From Acidithiobacillus sulfuriphilus (GTDB lineage Bacteria; Pseudomonadota; Gammaproteobacteria; Acidithiobacillales; Acidithiobacillaceae): 64,000 nucleotides of DNA. A program made the translations under genes and the position numbers. The stretch is taken from positions 1 to 64,000 of the forward strand of contig NZ_RIZI01000194.1 of assembly GCF_003721225.1 (NCBI RefSeq), given 5' to 3'. Positions 1 through 8,226 of this stretch are shown piece after piece. Position 1 is the stretch's first letter. Each line of letters starts with the position of its first letter. Below the pieces are notes generated by a model that was not told the DNA's origin, did not search any database, and saw only the letters and a list, made by a program, of their open reading frames with translations.

Positions 1-266
1 ACCACCAGACGCAGGTTGCTCTCGATCATGGTGGTGCGAGCGGCGGCCTCGCCCGCCTGTACCCTCTGGCCCAGGGCAATTTCCTCTGCAGCCGTCAAGA
101 GCGGGCTATGGCCGATCTCGCGCAGATAACAGCGAGTCGCATCCCAATCCTGGTTATCGGCAGGAATGCTCATCAAGGCCTCGTCATCCGGTCCGCCGCC
201 CAAGGCCTCCATGGCCTCCTCCGGGATCACCGCGTCGTCATCTTCTGCTTCTGCTCGATTCACCAT
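1..266 (-). CDS. rpoS: RNA polymerase sigma factor RpoS, N-terminal part (cut by window start)
   Basis: The first about 88 codons of a sigma-70 family factor. After an acidic, low-complexity leader of about 40 residues, the sequence CYLREIGHSPLLTAAEE matches sigma region 1.2, and MIESNLRLVV matches the start of region 2 that binds core polymerase. The ATG is preceded by AGGAGATC and overlaps the end of pcm. Sitting directly behind surE-pcm points to the stationary-phase/general-stress factor RpoS rather than another group 2 sigma. In many gammaproteobacteria nlpD lies between pcm and rpoS; here it is absent. Regions 2.4 and 4, which decide promoter choice, lie outside the window, so the RpoS assignment rests on context and on the N-terminal motifs. 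Confidence 0.85.
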   Translation of the reverse strand, partial: MVNRAEAEDDDAVIPEEAMEALGGGPDDEALMSIPADNQDWDATRCYLREIGHSPLLTAAEEIALGQRVQAGEAAARTTMIESNLRLV

Positions 267-958
267 CCGTGATCTCCTGAAGCTACAGCAACCGTTCCCG
301 CCAGCAGAGGCACAAAATGGCAAGGTCCCAGATCCCTTTCGTGGGCCGTGTGCCCATCCCAGCGCAAATCACGCAAGCGCTGCCCTCTTCCATCAGCCAC
401 CGGCATGATCAAGCGACCACCCGGCCGGAGTTGGGCAAAGAGCGAGGGCAGGGACCAAGGCGCCGCCGCCGTGATCACCATGGCATCGAAAGGCCCCGCC
501 TCCGCCCAGCCCGCGGCGCCGTCACCATGACGCAGGTGGACGTTGCCCACGCCCAGTTGCGCGAGTTTTTCCCGGGCACGGAGCAGGAGGGGCTCAATCC
601 GTTCGATGCTATATACCTCGTCCGCCAGGGCGGCCAGGATCGCCGTCTGATAGGCCGAACCCGTACCCACCTCCAGCACTCGCTGCAACGGCTCTGCGGC
701 GACGGCGGCCGCGGTCATGCGCGCCACGGTCCACGGCTGGGAAATGGTCTGTCCATAGCCAATGGGCAGGGAAACCGGCTCATAGGCGCGGCCAGCCAGG
801 GCCTGGGCCACAAAGCGATGGCGGGGGATCCGCCCCATCGCGGCCAAAACCCGCGCATCGTCGATCCCCTCGGCCTGCAGCCGCTGCACCATGCGCGCAC
901 GGGTACGCGGCGAGATCATCCCCACTTCGGGGCTCAGGAGCGCGGACGGGTGAGCCAT
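260..958 (-). CDS. pcm: Protein-L-isoaspartate O-methyltransferase
   Basis: Repairs damaged proteins by transferring a methyl group from S-adenosylmethionine to isoaspartyl residues in the cytoplasm. The 232-residue product has the family signature GYGQTISQP (about residues 67-75) and the SAM-binding motif [14 protein letters not shown] (about 94-107), followed by the acidic loop EVYSIERIE. Length is normal for the family (about 205-230), and an internal start at residue 14 (position 919) would also give a complete enzyme. The gene overlaps surE upstream by 25 bases and its stop overlaps the rpoS start, so the three are very probably co-transcribed and translationally coupled. Confidence 0.93.
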   Translation of the reverse strand: MAHPSALLSPEVGMISPRTRARMVQRLQAEGIDDARVLAAMGRIPRHRFVAQALAGRAYEPVSLPIGYGQTISQPWTVARMTAAAVAAEPLQRVLEVGTGSAYQTAILAALADEVYSIERIEPLLLRAREKLAQLGVGNVHLRHGDGAAGWAEAGPFDAMVITAAAPWSLPSLFAQLRPGGRLIMPVADGRGQRLRDLRWDGHTAHERDLGPCHFVPLLAGTVAVASGDHGW

Positions 959-1692
959 TGGCTCAGATCCTCCAGAAAGGCATAACGGGTCATATCCAGG
1001 TCCAGCGGAGTGATGGACACACAGGAACGGCGCACGGCATCGAAGTCGGTGCCCGGACCGGCGTCGGCCTCCCGGCCCGAAGGACCAATCCAGTACACGC
1101 GCTCGCCCCGCGGATCCTGGGCCGGAATTACGGCCTCGCTCTTATGGCGGCGGCCCAGGCGGGTCACTTCGGTACCCTGCAAGCGGGCAAAGGGCAGATC
1201 CGGCACATTGACATTGAGGATGGTATCGGCAGGCAAAGGGCTATGCAACAGTCTTTCCACCAGCCCGACCAGCACCTGGGCCGCCGTCGCATAATGGGTG
1301 CAGTCCTTGCCGGCCAGGGAAACGGCAAGGGCCGGGAGACCAAGGAAGCGGCCCTCCATGGCCGCCGCCACGGTCCCCGAATAAAGCACGTCATCGCCCA
1401 TGTTGGCACCCCGATTGACGCCGGAAATGACCATGTCGGGCGCCTCGGCGAAAAGCCCCGTCACCGCCAGATGAACGCAATCGGTGGGGGTTCCGCCCAC
1501 CAGATAATGAAAGCCATTGAAACCGCGCCGCAAGCGCAGGGGGCGGTCGAGGGTGAGGGAGTTGCTCGCGCCGCTGCGGTCCTGCTCGGGGGCTACCACC
1601 ACCACTTCCCCCAATGGGGCCATGGCCTCGGCAAGGACCGCAAGGCCCGGCGCCAGATACCCGTCATCGTTGCTCAGCAGAAAACGGGGCAT
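934..1692 (-). CDS. surE: 5'-nucleotidase / stationary-phase survival protein SurE
   Basis: SurE is a metal-dependent nucleoside monophosphatase, usually found next to pcm and rpoS. The 252-residue product begins [17 protein letters not shown], where the NDDG at residues 8-11 supplies the two metal-binding aspartates. The conserved serine lies in SGASNSLTL (about 40-48) and the substrate asparagine in [12 protein letters not shown] (about 90-101). The frame is open 17 codons further upstream, but the ATG at 1692 gives the canonical N-terminus and has GGGAG about 12 bases before it. Length is normal for the family. It is the first gene of surE-pcm-rpoS. Confidence 0.93.
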   Translation of the reverse strand: MPRFLLSNDDGYLAPGLAVLAEAMAPLGEVVVVAPEQDRSGASNSLTLDRPLRLRRGFNGFHYLVGGTPTDCVHLAVTGLFAEAPDMVISGVNRGANMGDDVLYSGTVAAAMEGRFLGLPALAVSLAGKDCTHYATAAQVLVGLVERLLHSPLPADTILNVNVPDLPFARLQGTEVTRLGRRHKSEAVIPAQDPRGERVYWIGPSGREADAGPGTDFDAVRRSCVSITPLDLDMTRYAFLEDLSQWLTRPRS

Positions 1693-1872
1693 TCCTGGGT
1701 CTCCCTGGGTCAATACCAATCGGCGCAACCCATGGTAAGCCATCCGCGTGGAGTCGGTCCATCACTTCACTCTCCGGCCGTTCCGTCCATCCAAGGGGCT
1801 GATGGATGGGCGGTGGCCTCCTGCTGGCGCGCTGCTAGAAATGCTGCTCGCCCTGAACGTGGTCGGGATATC

Positions 1873-2418
1873 CTAATGCGCCGCAGCGCCCGCCTGATCC
1901 GCACCGGGCACACTGACCATTTGCTGCATCTGGCGCTGCAGCAGGATCACCCGCAACTGCGCGGCATCCATCTGATTTTTTAGACCATTGACCCTTTCCT
2001 GATAACGGACATAGTTTCTTTCGTTACCCAGGCGCACGGCCTTTCCTTCCTCATAGGCCTTGGTGGCCTGGAGCAGTTGCAGGCGGGCGGCGGCGAGCTG
2101 CGCTTCCATCTGCTGCAGGGCGGGATTCACCGCCGGTTTTGGAGCGGAAATGGCTGGGGCCGTTGCGGCGGGCGCGGCAGCCGAACTGGCCGGAGTACTC
2201 ACCTCCTCCGTGGGCGCGCCGGACACCACTTGTACATCCTTGGCACCCGGTGGCGGCGTGTTGCCATAGTTGACCACCCCCTGCGCCACCACCCAGCGAT
2301 AAATGGTATCGGCACCACTTGCGGCACTGCCCAGCAAGCCCGCCAAGGCGATGGCGAACCCCAGTCCAGCGCGGGCCGCCCCTGCAGTAGTCCTCACCTT
2401 GGCCCTTTTCCCCATCAT
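1873..2418 (-). CDS. DUF4124-type exported protein with C-terminal coiled coil
   Basis: A probable periplasmic protein of unknown function. The N-terminus has a basic stretch and a hydrophobic core ending at AASGAD, typical of a Sec signal peptide. Directly after it, YRWVVAQGVVNYGNTPPPGA fits the short DUF4124 pattern (YrW.d..G.v.ys..pp.ga). An Ala/Pro-rich linker follows and then a long Gln/Leu/Ala-rich helix, probably a coiled coil. The start is uncertain. ATG at 2418 is chosen because the signal peptide begins there, but a TTG about 21 bases further upstream has a better ribosome site (AGGGAGGG), and an ATG at 2460 is also open. It lies between glnA and surE on the same strand. No catalytic motif is visible. 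Confidence 0.7.
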   Translation of the reverse strand: MMGKRAKVRTTAGAARAGLGFAIALAGLLGSAASGADTIYRWVVAQGVVNYGNTPPPGAKDVQVVSGAPTEEVSTPASSAAAPAATAPAISAPKPAVNPALQQMEAQLAAARLQLLQATKAYEEGKAVRLGNERNYVRYQERVNGLKNQMDAAQLRVILLQRQMQQMVSVPGADQAGAAAH

Positions 2419-2559
2419 GGATAACGATTTCGTGTGCAAGACAGCGCCCTCCCTCTGCATAGCGCACTATATGGGTGCCTTCCCGCCTGCTGTCAACCTG
2501 GATCCGGCGATTGGCGGAGGTGCTTTTAGGGTCAAGGCAGCAAAGCCTGCGGCCCGGAT

Positions 2560-2585
2560 AAAAAAAGCCCCGCCAAAGCGGGGCT
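2560..2585 (-). terminator. Rho-independent terminator of glnA
   Basis: On the minus strand an 8-bp perfect stem, AGCCCCGC/GCGGGGCT with a 4-base loop, is followed by a run of seven T. It starts about 40 bases after the glnA stop codon, so it separates glnA from the downstream DUF4124 gene. Confidence 0.9.
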
Positions 2586-2627
2586 GCGGGGCACGGGCCT
2601 CCCGCCAGGGGAGGCACAAAACAGGGC

Positions 2628-4043
2628 TTAGAGGCTGTAGTACATCTGAAACTCCACCGGATGGGTGGTCATGCGCAGGGTTTGCACCTCGGCCCACTTC
2701 ACATCCAGATACCCTTCCAGCCAGCTCTCGCTGAATACACCACCCTTCATCAGGAACTCATGGTCGGCTTCGAGGGCATGCAGGGCCTCCTCCAGAGAGG
2801 CGCAGACGCCGGGGATATCCTTGAGCTCTTCGGGCGGGAGGTCATAGAGGTTCTTGTCCATGGCGTCTCCCGGATGAATCTTGTTCTGGATGCCGTCCAG
2901 GCCGGCCATCAGCATAGCGGTAAATGCGAGGTAGGGGTTCGCAGTCGAATCCGGGAAACGCACCTCGATACGCCGACCCTTGGGGTTGGTCACAAAGGGG
3001 ATGCGAATGGAGGCGGAACGATTGCGCGCCGAATAGGCCAGCAGTACCGGCGCTTCAAAATGGGGCACGAGGCGCTTGTAGCTGTTGGTGCTGGGGTTGG
3101 TCAGGGCGTTGATGGCCTTGGCATGCTTGATGATGCCACCGATGTAATAGAGGGCCGTCTCCGAAAGACCACCGTAGAGGTCGCCGGCAAAGAGATTCTT
3201 GCCGTCCTTGCTCAGGGACATGTGCACATGCATGCCGCTGCCGTTGTCGCCGACGATGGGCTTGGGCATGAAGGTGGCGGTCTGACCATAGGCAGCGGCG
3301 ACATTGTGGATCACGTACTTGAGGATCTGCACCTCGTCGGCCTTGCGGGTCAGGGTGTTGGCGGCCACGCCAATCTCGTGCTGGCCGGCCGTGGCCACCT
3401 CATGGTGATGCACTTCGACAGACAGGCCCATTTCTTCCATGGCGAGGCACATGGCCGAGCGCAGGTCCTGGGCGGAATCTACCGGTGGTACGGGAAAGTA
3501 ACCACCCTTGACCCCGGGCCGGTGGCCCATGTTGCCGGATTCATACTCCTTGCCCGAGTTCCACGCGGCCTCTTCGGAGTCGACCTTGTAGCCGCAGCCG
3601 CTCATATCAATGTTCCAGGTCACGGAGTCGAAGACAAAGAACTCGTTTTCGGGCCCGAACAGGGCGCTATCGGCAATGCCGGTACTCTTGAGATAGGCCT
3701 CGGCGCGCTTGGCCACGGAGCGCGGGTCGCGCTCATAGCCCTGGCCGGTGGCCGGTTCAATGACATCGCAGCGGATGATCAGGGTCGTTTCATCGGTGAA
3801 GGGATCAAGAACGGCGCTGGCGGCTTCGGGGAGGAGGATCATGTCCGATTCGTTGATGCCTTTCCAGCCGGCGATGGAAGATCCGTCAAAGGCCTTGCCA
3901 TCGACAAAGGTCTTTTCCTCAATGGTGTGGCCGGGCACGGAGACATGCTGTTCCTTGCCTTTGGTATCGGTAAAGCGGAAATCAACAAATTTGATATCCT
4001 TGTCCTGAATCAGTTTGACCACATCCGCGGGATTGTAACCCAT
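2628..4043 (-). CDS. glnA: Glutamine synthetase, type I
   Basis: Makes glutamine from glutamate, ammonia and ATP; the central enzyme of nitrogen assimilation. The 471-residue product is full length for the GSI-beta class. Visible landmarks are NEFFVFD (metal/ATP site), [13 protein letters not shown], the Arg/His-rich substrate region [15 protein letters not shown], and [10 protein letters not shown], whose Tyr is the adenylylation site used by GlnE. The ATG is preceded by AGAGGAGATAGCA. Upstream lie a sigma-54 type promoter and two NtrC-type sites, so transcription is probably induced by nitrogen limitation, with enzyme activity tuned by adenylylation. A strong terminator follows, so it is probably monocistronic. 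Confidence 0.98.
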   Translation of the reverse strand: MGYNPADVVKLIQDKDIKFVDFRFTDTKGKEQHVSVPGHTIEEKTFVDGKAFDGSSIAGWKGINESDMILLPEAASAVLDPFTDETTLIIRCDVIEPATGQGYERDPRSVAKRAEAYLKSTGIADSALFGPENEFFVFDSVTWNIDMSGCGYKVDSEEAAWNSGKEYESGNMGHRPGVKGGYFPVPPVDSAQDLRSAMCLAMEEMGLSVEVHHHEVATAGQHEIGVAANTLTRKADEVQILKYVIHNVAAAYGQTATFMPKPIVGDNGSGMHVHMSLSKDGKNLFAGDLYGGLSETALYYIGGIIKHAKAINALTNPSTNSYKRLVPHFEAPVLLAYSARNRSASIRIPFVTNPKGRRIEVRFPDSTANPYLAFTAMLMAGLDGIQNKIHPGDAMDKNLYDLPPEELKDIPGVCASLEEALHALEADHEFLMKGGVFSESWLEGYLDVKWAEVQTLRMTTHPVEFQMYYSL

Positions 4044-4094
4044 TGCTATCTCCTCTATGTTTGAAAACTATTCCGTTTCGTAGCCCATAATGTA

Positions 4095-4110
4095 AACAAA
4101 TATCATGCCA
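4095..4110 (-). promoter_or_regulatory. Probable sigma-54 (RpoN) promoter of glnA
   Basis: The minus strand reads TGGCATGATATTTGTT, close to the RpoN consensus TGGCAC-N5-TTGCW. The -24 GG is intact, and the -12 element reads TTGT instead of TTGC. It lies about 50 bases before the glnA start codon. The NtrC-type sites sit about 60-100 bases further upstream, the expected enhancer position. Confidence 0.75.
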
Positions 4111-4164
4111 TCCGCTATCCAGTCGGTATCTTGATCATGAAACATGCGATCCACTCCGGTGAGT

Positions 4165-4211
4165 TGCACCATTTTTGTGCAGACAATCTAGAATTGCACC
4201 ATCATGAGGCA
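4165..4211 (-). promoter_or_regulatory. Pair of NtrC-type enhancer sites upstream of glnA
   Basis: The proximal site 4165-4181 reads TGCACAAAAATGGTGCA on the minus strand, which keeps both half-sites of the enterobacterial NtrC box (TGCAC-N7-GTGCA type). A second, weaker copy lies at 4195-4211 (TGCCTCATGATGGTGCA on the minus strand), with its centre 30 bp away, about three helical turns. Such spacing suits cooperative NtrC binding. The distal site overlaps the last codons of the CDF gene. Confidence 0.75.
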
Positions 4212-5425
4212 AAACGCATCCGGTCTCCGTTATCGCCATGGCGCCACAATACGCCAATCCGGACGACACCGGGAATCCCGCCATCCAAGGCGCGATGAAT
4301 AGACCGCTCCTGTTGGTGAAGGCTATCCAAAGCCCCCGCCGACGGCAAGAGATACTGTAGGCGGGCCTCGACACTACCGCCGAGATAGTGCAGGGTCACC
4401 TGTTCTGGCAGAGGCAGTTGGGCGGCCAGGAGCGCCTGCCGGATGGCCGCCTCGATCTGGCTGCGCGCCGGCAAGACCGGCGAGCCCTGCTCATCATTCT
4501 CGCTGTCGATATGAATGGTGGCATCCATGAGGTCCGCCACCTGCCGCAATAGGGCCATGCGCACCCGCTCGGCGATCTGATGCCCTTCGGAAACGCTCAA
4601 GGTCGGCGCCACCTGCAGATGCACCTCGGCCAGGGCCTGGTGACCCATCTTGCGAGTCTTGAGCAGATGCAGGTCGCGCACCCCTTCACAGCCGAGGATG
4701 ATCGCGCGAATTTCCTGCAGGGTGGCATCGTCCAGGCCACGATCCGCCAACTCTTGAACGGCTTCCCAGGCCGTCACGGCGCCGATGCGCAGGACCATCA
4801 GCGCCACGACCAGGGCCACTACCGAATCCAGATAAGGGAAACCCAGCCGGCTGCCGCCAATACCGACAAAGACGATGATGCTGGAGATGGCGTCCGTGCG
4901 ATGATCCCAGGCATTGGCACGCAATGCGGCGGAACGGTTGCGCCGCGCCACGCGAATGGTGCGCTGGTACAGGGTTTCCTTGGCGACAATGGCAAAGGCG
5001 GCAATGTAGAGGGTCCAGCTAGCGGGGACGACAAAGTGTCCGGCTAGCAGGCGTTGCACCGCCTCCACCCCAATCCAGGCACCGTTGACCGCCAGCAGGG
5101 AACCGGTGGCCAGCGCGGCGAGGGTTTCGAAGCGCTCATGACCATAGGGATGCTCCAGATCCGGGGGCTGACTGCTGAAACGCATGGCCAGAATCAGGCC
5201 AAAATCCGAGAGGAGGTCCGACAGGGAATGGACGGCATCGGCCACCAGCGCCTGGGAGTGGCCGAAGATACCCCCCGCCAGCTTGGCAAAAAAGAGTACG
5301 ACATTGGTGGCCGCGCCCATCAGGGTGATGCGCAGATTCTGTCGCCCCCGCTCCTTGCGGCTCACCGGTTCCGCTGTCGCCACGCCCTTGCTCCGCCTCA
5401 TGGCAAACTCACGCCAAGCACTCAT
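4202..5425 (-). CDS. Cation diffusion facilitator (CDF) family metal exporter
   Basis: An inner-membrane metal/proton antiporter for divalent cations such as zinc, iron, cobalt or manganese. The roughly 407-residue protein has the CDF transmembrane bundle with the two metal-site signatures: ADAVHSLSDLLSD in helix 2 (DxxxD type) and DHRTDAISS in helix 5 (HxxxD). A cytoplasmic dimerisation domain with KTRKMGHQALAEVHLQV follows, and then an extra C-terminal region of about 100 residues beyond the usual family end. The start is ambiguous: ATG 5425 is chosen, a TTG at 5443 and an ATG at 5401 are also in frame, and none has a strong ribosome site. Metal specificity cannot be read from the sequence. 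Its end overlaps the distal glnA enhancer. Confidence 0.9.
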   Translation of the reverse strand: MSAWREFAMRRSKGVATAEPVSRKERGRQNLRITLMGAATNVVLFFAKLAGGIFGHSQALVADAVHSLSDLLSDFGLILAMRFSSQPPDLEHPYGHERFETLAALATGSLLAVNGAWIGVEAVQRLLAGHFVVPASWTLYIAAFAIVAKETLYQRTIRVARRNRSAALRANAWDHRTDAISSIIVFVGIGGSRLGFPYLDSVVALVVALMVLRIGAVTAWEAVQELADRGLDDATLQEIRAIILGCEGVRDLHLLKTRKMGHQALAEVHLQVAPTLSVSEGHQIAERVRMALLRQVADLMDATIHIDSENDEQGSPVLPARSQIEAAIRQALLAAQLPLPEQVTLHYLGGSVEARLQYLLPSAGALDSLHQQERSIHRALDGGIPGVVRIGVLWRHGDNGDRMRFAS

Positions 5426-5473
5426 GCCGATAAGTCGACCCAAAAAATGATTCCCGCCAGATACCGCCAGGGA

Positions 5474-5502
5474 TTCCTTCCCCCATGTAATTATTGTATA
5501 AT
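5474..5502 (+). promoter_or_regulatory. Possible sigma-70 promoter of the rhodanese gene
   Basis: TTCCTT, a 17-base spacer and a perfect TATAAT, in an AT-rich stretch between two divergent genes and about 80 bases before the rhodanese start. The -35 box is weak. Confidence 0.4.
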
Positions 5503-5583
5503 TTTCATTTGGTCTTGTTCACAGTGTAAAACAAGAAACAGGATCCTGCCATCAGGGGCGATTATCGCTAAACGAGGGTAAAA

Positions 5584-6039
5584 ATGCAGTCCACCATCGA
5601 TGAAATTTTGTCCCGCGCCCATGCGCGCACCCAGGCCGATGGCAAAATCCACGCGGGGGACCTGACCCCCGAGGAAGCACATGCCATCCTCCAGGCCAAC
5701 CCCAAGGCCCTGCTCATTGATGTGCGATCCCATCCGGAGCTGGATTTTGCCGGGCTCGTCCCCGGTTGTTGCCATGTGCCCTGGCAGCTCTACCCGGGCA
5801 TGACCCCCAACCCCCATTTCACCGCTGAAATCACCCAGCATGCCCAGCCCGACGACCTGCTGCTCCTGCTCTGCCGCACCGGCGGACGCTCCCTGGCGGC
5901 GGCCGAACACCTGGCTGCCCTCGGCTACCGGCACTGTTACAACATCCTGGGCGGGCTGGAAGGGCGTCCCAACGAGCAGGGTGTGCGGGGAATGGTGGAA
6001 GGCTGGAAGGCGGCAGGTCTGCCCTGGCGGCACAAGTAA
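5584..6039 (+). CDS. Rhodanese-like domain protein
   Basis: A single-domain sulfurtransferase-type protein of 151 residues without a signal peptide, so cytoplasmic. The domain carries the usual elements: ALLIDVRSHPELDFAGLVPG near the middle, and the active-site loop LLLCRTGGRSLAAAEHLAALG, whose Cys would carry the persulfide. The C-terminus GGLEGRPNEQGVRGMVEGWKAAGLPW is the common ending of this subgroup. The ATG at 5584 is preceded by GAGGG. Its sulfur donor and acceptor are unknown. A role in sulfane sulfur handling would suit a sulfur oxidiser but is inference. It stands alone, converging on the Fpg-like gene. Confidence 0.92.
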   Translation: MQSTIDEILSRAHARTQADGKIHAGDLTPEEAHAILQANPKALLIDVRSHPELDFAGLVPGCCHVPWQLYPGMTPNPHFTAEITQHAQPDDLLLLLCRTGGRSLAAAEHLAALGYRHCYNILGGLEGRPNEQGVRGMVEGWKAAGLPWRHK

Positions 6040-6092
6040 CCCTTGGGGGGACGGCTCAAGGAAACAAACGCCATCCCCCAATCCGGCCAGCC

Positions 6093-6893
6093 CTACTGCT
6101 GGCAGACCGGGCAAAAGAGGGCGTTTTTACCCCCCACCGCCAGCGTCTCCAGCGGCCCGCCGCAGCTCGGGCAATGCCCGTCCTGGTGATGGCGGGTGAG
6201 ATAGGTCTTGGGCAGGAGGCTGGGCTTGGCCTGGCAACGCACCGCCCGCTCCAGCACCCGAGGGATCTGCTCCAGGAGCCGGCTGCGTTCTTCCTCGCTG
6301 AGACTCGGGGCGGTCCGATCCGGGCGGACGCGGGCCTGGAAGAGGATCTCATCGGCCCAAGTGCCGCCAATCCCCGGCACAAAGGCATCATCCAGAAGGA
6401 TGTTCCGCACGGCGCTCCGCCGCCGCGCCAGGGCATCGCGCAAGACGCTGAGGCCGTCATGCACCAGCAGCGGATCGGGCCCCAGCTTGGTAAGAAAATC
6501 GACATCGGCGTTTTCGTCCAGGAGCCGCAGGCGATTATGCAACTGGGTCCCCTGCAGCCGCAGGCGGTTATGGCCGTTCAGATGAATCTCCAGCGCTCCC
6601 CGCTGGCCTTCTTCCCCCTCGCTCGCCGCCGGGCCGCGTTCCAGATCTCCCGCCAGCTCGCCGCCAAGGTTCATGGCCAGGATGTCCTGACGGTTCAACT
6701 CCAGAAAGAGGTAATGGCCGTAGCGGCGCACATCGGTGATTTCCCGCCCCTTGAGCGCCTCATCCTTCATGCCCGCACCGTCGGCAACCTGCTCACCCCG
6801 GGCATTGCTGACCTGCAGGGCGCCTATCCGCTTGTGCAGCATGGCCCGCTTGAGCCTCTCTTTCAGTAATTCGATCTCCGGCAATCCTGCCAT
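6093..6893 (-). CDS. Fpg/Nei-family DNA glycosylase homologue with altered active site
   Basis: The 266-residue product aligns by eye along the whole Fpg (MutM) fold. It has an N-terminal beta domain, LGPDPLLVHD, a helix-two-turn-helix region around ILLDDAFVPGIGGTWADE, and a C-terminal zinc finger with CPSC and CPVC. The normal N-terminus PELPEVE, whose Pro is the nucleophile, is replaced by AGLPEIE after the initiator Met. The loop Lys is His (RRYGHYLFLEL), the Asn of GIGN is Gly, and the Arg of the zinc-finger hairpin is not evident (GGKNALFCPVC). The ATG at 6893 has a modest AGGA site and no upstream start restores the Pro. It may act through a different N-terminal amine, as NEIL3 does with Val, or be a DNA-binding paralogue. 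Calling it MutM would overstate the evidence. Confidence 0.8.
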   Translation of the reverse strand: MAGLPEIELLKERLKRAMLHKRIGALQVSNARGEQVADGAGMKDEALKGREITDVRRYGHYLFLELNRQDILAMNLGGELAGDLERGPAASEGEEGQRGALEIHLNGHNRLRLQGTQLHNRLRLLDENADVDFLTKLGPDPLLVHDGLSVLRDALARRRSAVRNILLDDAFVPGIGGTWADEILFQARVRPDRTAPSLSEEERSRLLEQIPRVLERAVRCQAKPSLLPKTYLTRHHQDGHCPSCGGPLETLAVGGKNALFCPVCQQ

Positions 6894-7072
6894 ATCGTCC
6901 TATCCGCCCCCATTTTCGCGCAATTTTCCTGGGCCGTAGTCTAAACCCCTTTACGTAGCACGCCAATGGCCCGATTGGCGCAATGGGTCGCGCCGAACCG
7001 GGCCATTCCTTAGCCGCCGGTATCCGGGAGATACCGATACCGGATCCACACCGGCGAAACTCGGGGCCGGTT

Positions 7073-7528
7073 TTATGGATGGGCCTTGATGGCGGCCTCC
7101 ACCTGTTGCGCAAAGGCCGGATCGGTCTGTGCCTTATTCATGAGGGCACCGTAGTCCTGTACCGTGAGGTGATGGGCAGAAAGCACCGCCTGAACCTTGG
7201 CCCCATACTGCTTCATCAAGGTCTCCCGCTGCGCCGCAGACACGCTCTTTGCCCCCAGATCATGGTGGATCTGCTCATTCAAGGGTTTGATCTGGGTGAC
7301 GGCGGCAGAGAAACGACGGACCTCAGCCTGGCTCACCGCCGGCGAACTCTGGCCTTGTGCAGGACCCATGGGGGGCGGCACGGACGGACCCTGCCCAGCG
7401 CCCATTCCCATTGGTGACGATTGCTGCTGGGGGCTAGACATCGGCATCTCAGTATTGGCCATCGCCCAACCAGATCCAGTAACAAAAAAACCAAGACCAA
7501 CCATTACACCCCATAGTCGGAAATGCAT
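7073..7528 (-). CDS. DUF4168-type exported protein
   Basis: A small secreted protein of unknown function, about 151 residues. ATG 7528 is chosen because AGGAGG sits 7 bases upstream. It gives a clean Sec signal peptide (hydrophobic stretch GVMVGLGFFVTGSGWAMA) and an Ala-X-Ala type cleavage region. A Met/Gln/Pro/Ser-rich linker of about 40 residues follows. The C-terminal about 80 residues (SQAEVRRFSAAVTQIKPLNE... ALMNKAQTDPAFAQQV) match the helical DUF4168 pattern. No enzymatic motif is visible. It is monocistronic, with a gene-poor region upstream. Confidence 0.8.
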   Translation of the reverse strand: MHFRLWGVMVGLGFFVTGSGWAMANTEMPMSSPQQQSSPMGMGAGQGPSVPPPMGPAQGQSSPAVSQAEVRRFSAAVTQIKPLNEQIHHDLGAKSVSAAQRETLMKQYGAKVQAVLSAHHLTVQDYGALMNKAQTDPAFAQQVEAAIKAHP

Positions 7529-8226
7529 AATCTTCCTCCTCATATCAGCGATTGCAGCAAACAAGTGCAAGCATAACTTCCACCCAACCGGAATCTACAG
7601 ATCCAGTCTATTCCGCTTGCATTTTCACCGTAACGCATCATGACGGAGATGGCAAGCATTCTCCAAACATGGATTAACAATGATCTTAATCTGTTGTTAT
7701 TATTTGATAATATTTAATATTCCGGAAATAATTATTGCTCAGCGGAGCTGTCGGATACCAGTTATTCCGAACACAACAATCGTTGCAACAAACCCACAGC
7801 AAACCCCGGTCGAGCCGTCTCCTGACAGGAATGGAGGCGGGACTGAGCAGAGGATCCGGAAACGTTGTCCCGTGACACGGCGCTATCTGAAAATTTGCTC
7901 CGGCCTTGCGCCGGAAAAGATATCCAGCATGGTGCGGCAGTGGCCCACATTTTGTACGGATGCCGCCATCGCCATTACATTGGCAAGCGCCACACCGCAG
8001 AAAGGAACCAGCAGCGGCGGGCAGGGGCGGAGTTGAGTGCTCATCCCCTCCGCGCCCGGGGAACACCAGCCGGACCCGATCGCAAGGCCAGACCTTGCGA
8101 TCGAGTCCGGGGCTATGGCACCCTGCGGCCGACGCCCCCCCCCCACGAGGGCGTGCGTTTGCAGTTTTTCGAAGTGCCCTTATGATGTTCCCTTAATCCA
8201 CTTCTCCTTCGAGATCGCCGGGAGCC
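7529..8226. other. Gene-poor interval between the DUF4168 gene and leuS
   Basis: About 700 bases with no convincing gene on either strand. The first half (7640-7760) is AT-rich, unlike its surroundings, and could hold promoters. The second half holds a small GC hairpin TCCGGC/GCCGGA at 7899-7915 and a long inverted repeat at 8070-8110. A weak promoter candidate for leuS (TTGCAG, 16 bases, TATGAT at 8181-8186) lies just before the operon. A 53-codon minus-strand reading frame (7883-8044) exists but shows no family resemblance. The stretch could be decayed sequence. Confidence 0.6.
8070..8110. repeat. 41-base inverted repeat (long hairpin)
   Basis: Arms CCGGAC-C-CGATCGCAAGG and CCTTGCGATCG-A-GTCCGG flank a 5-base loop (CCAGA). 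That gives 17 paired bases interrupted by one C/A mismatch. No T-run follows on either strand, so it is not a classical terminator. It sits about 115 bases before leuS in non-coding DNA. It could be a transcript hairpin, a protein-binding palindrome or the relic of a mobile element end. Confidence 0.85.

Noticed and set aside
7883..8044. 53-codon minus-strand frame in the gene-poor gap
   Set aside because: No recognised similarity and the upstream GGAGGGG is too close to the ATG for a normal site; kept only as a remark.
7865..8185. Plus-strand frame before leuS
   Set aside because: It runs through the inverted repeat, has an amino acid composition unlike a real protein and no ribosome site.
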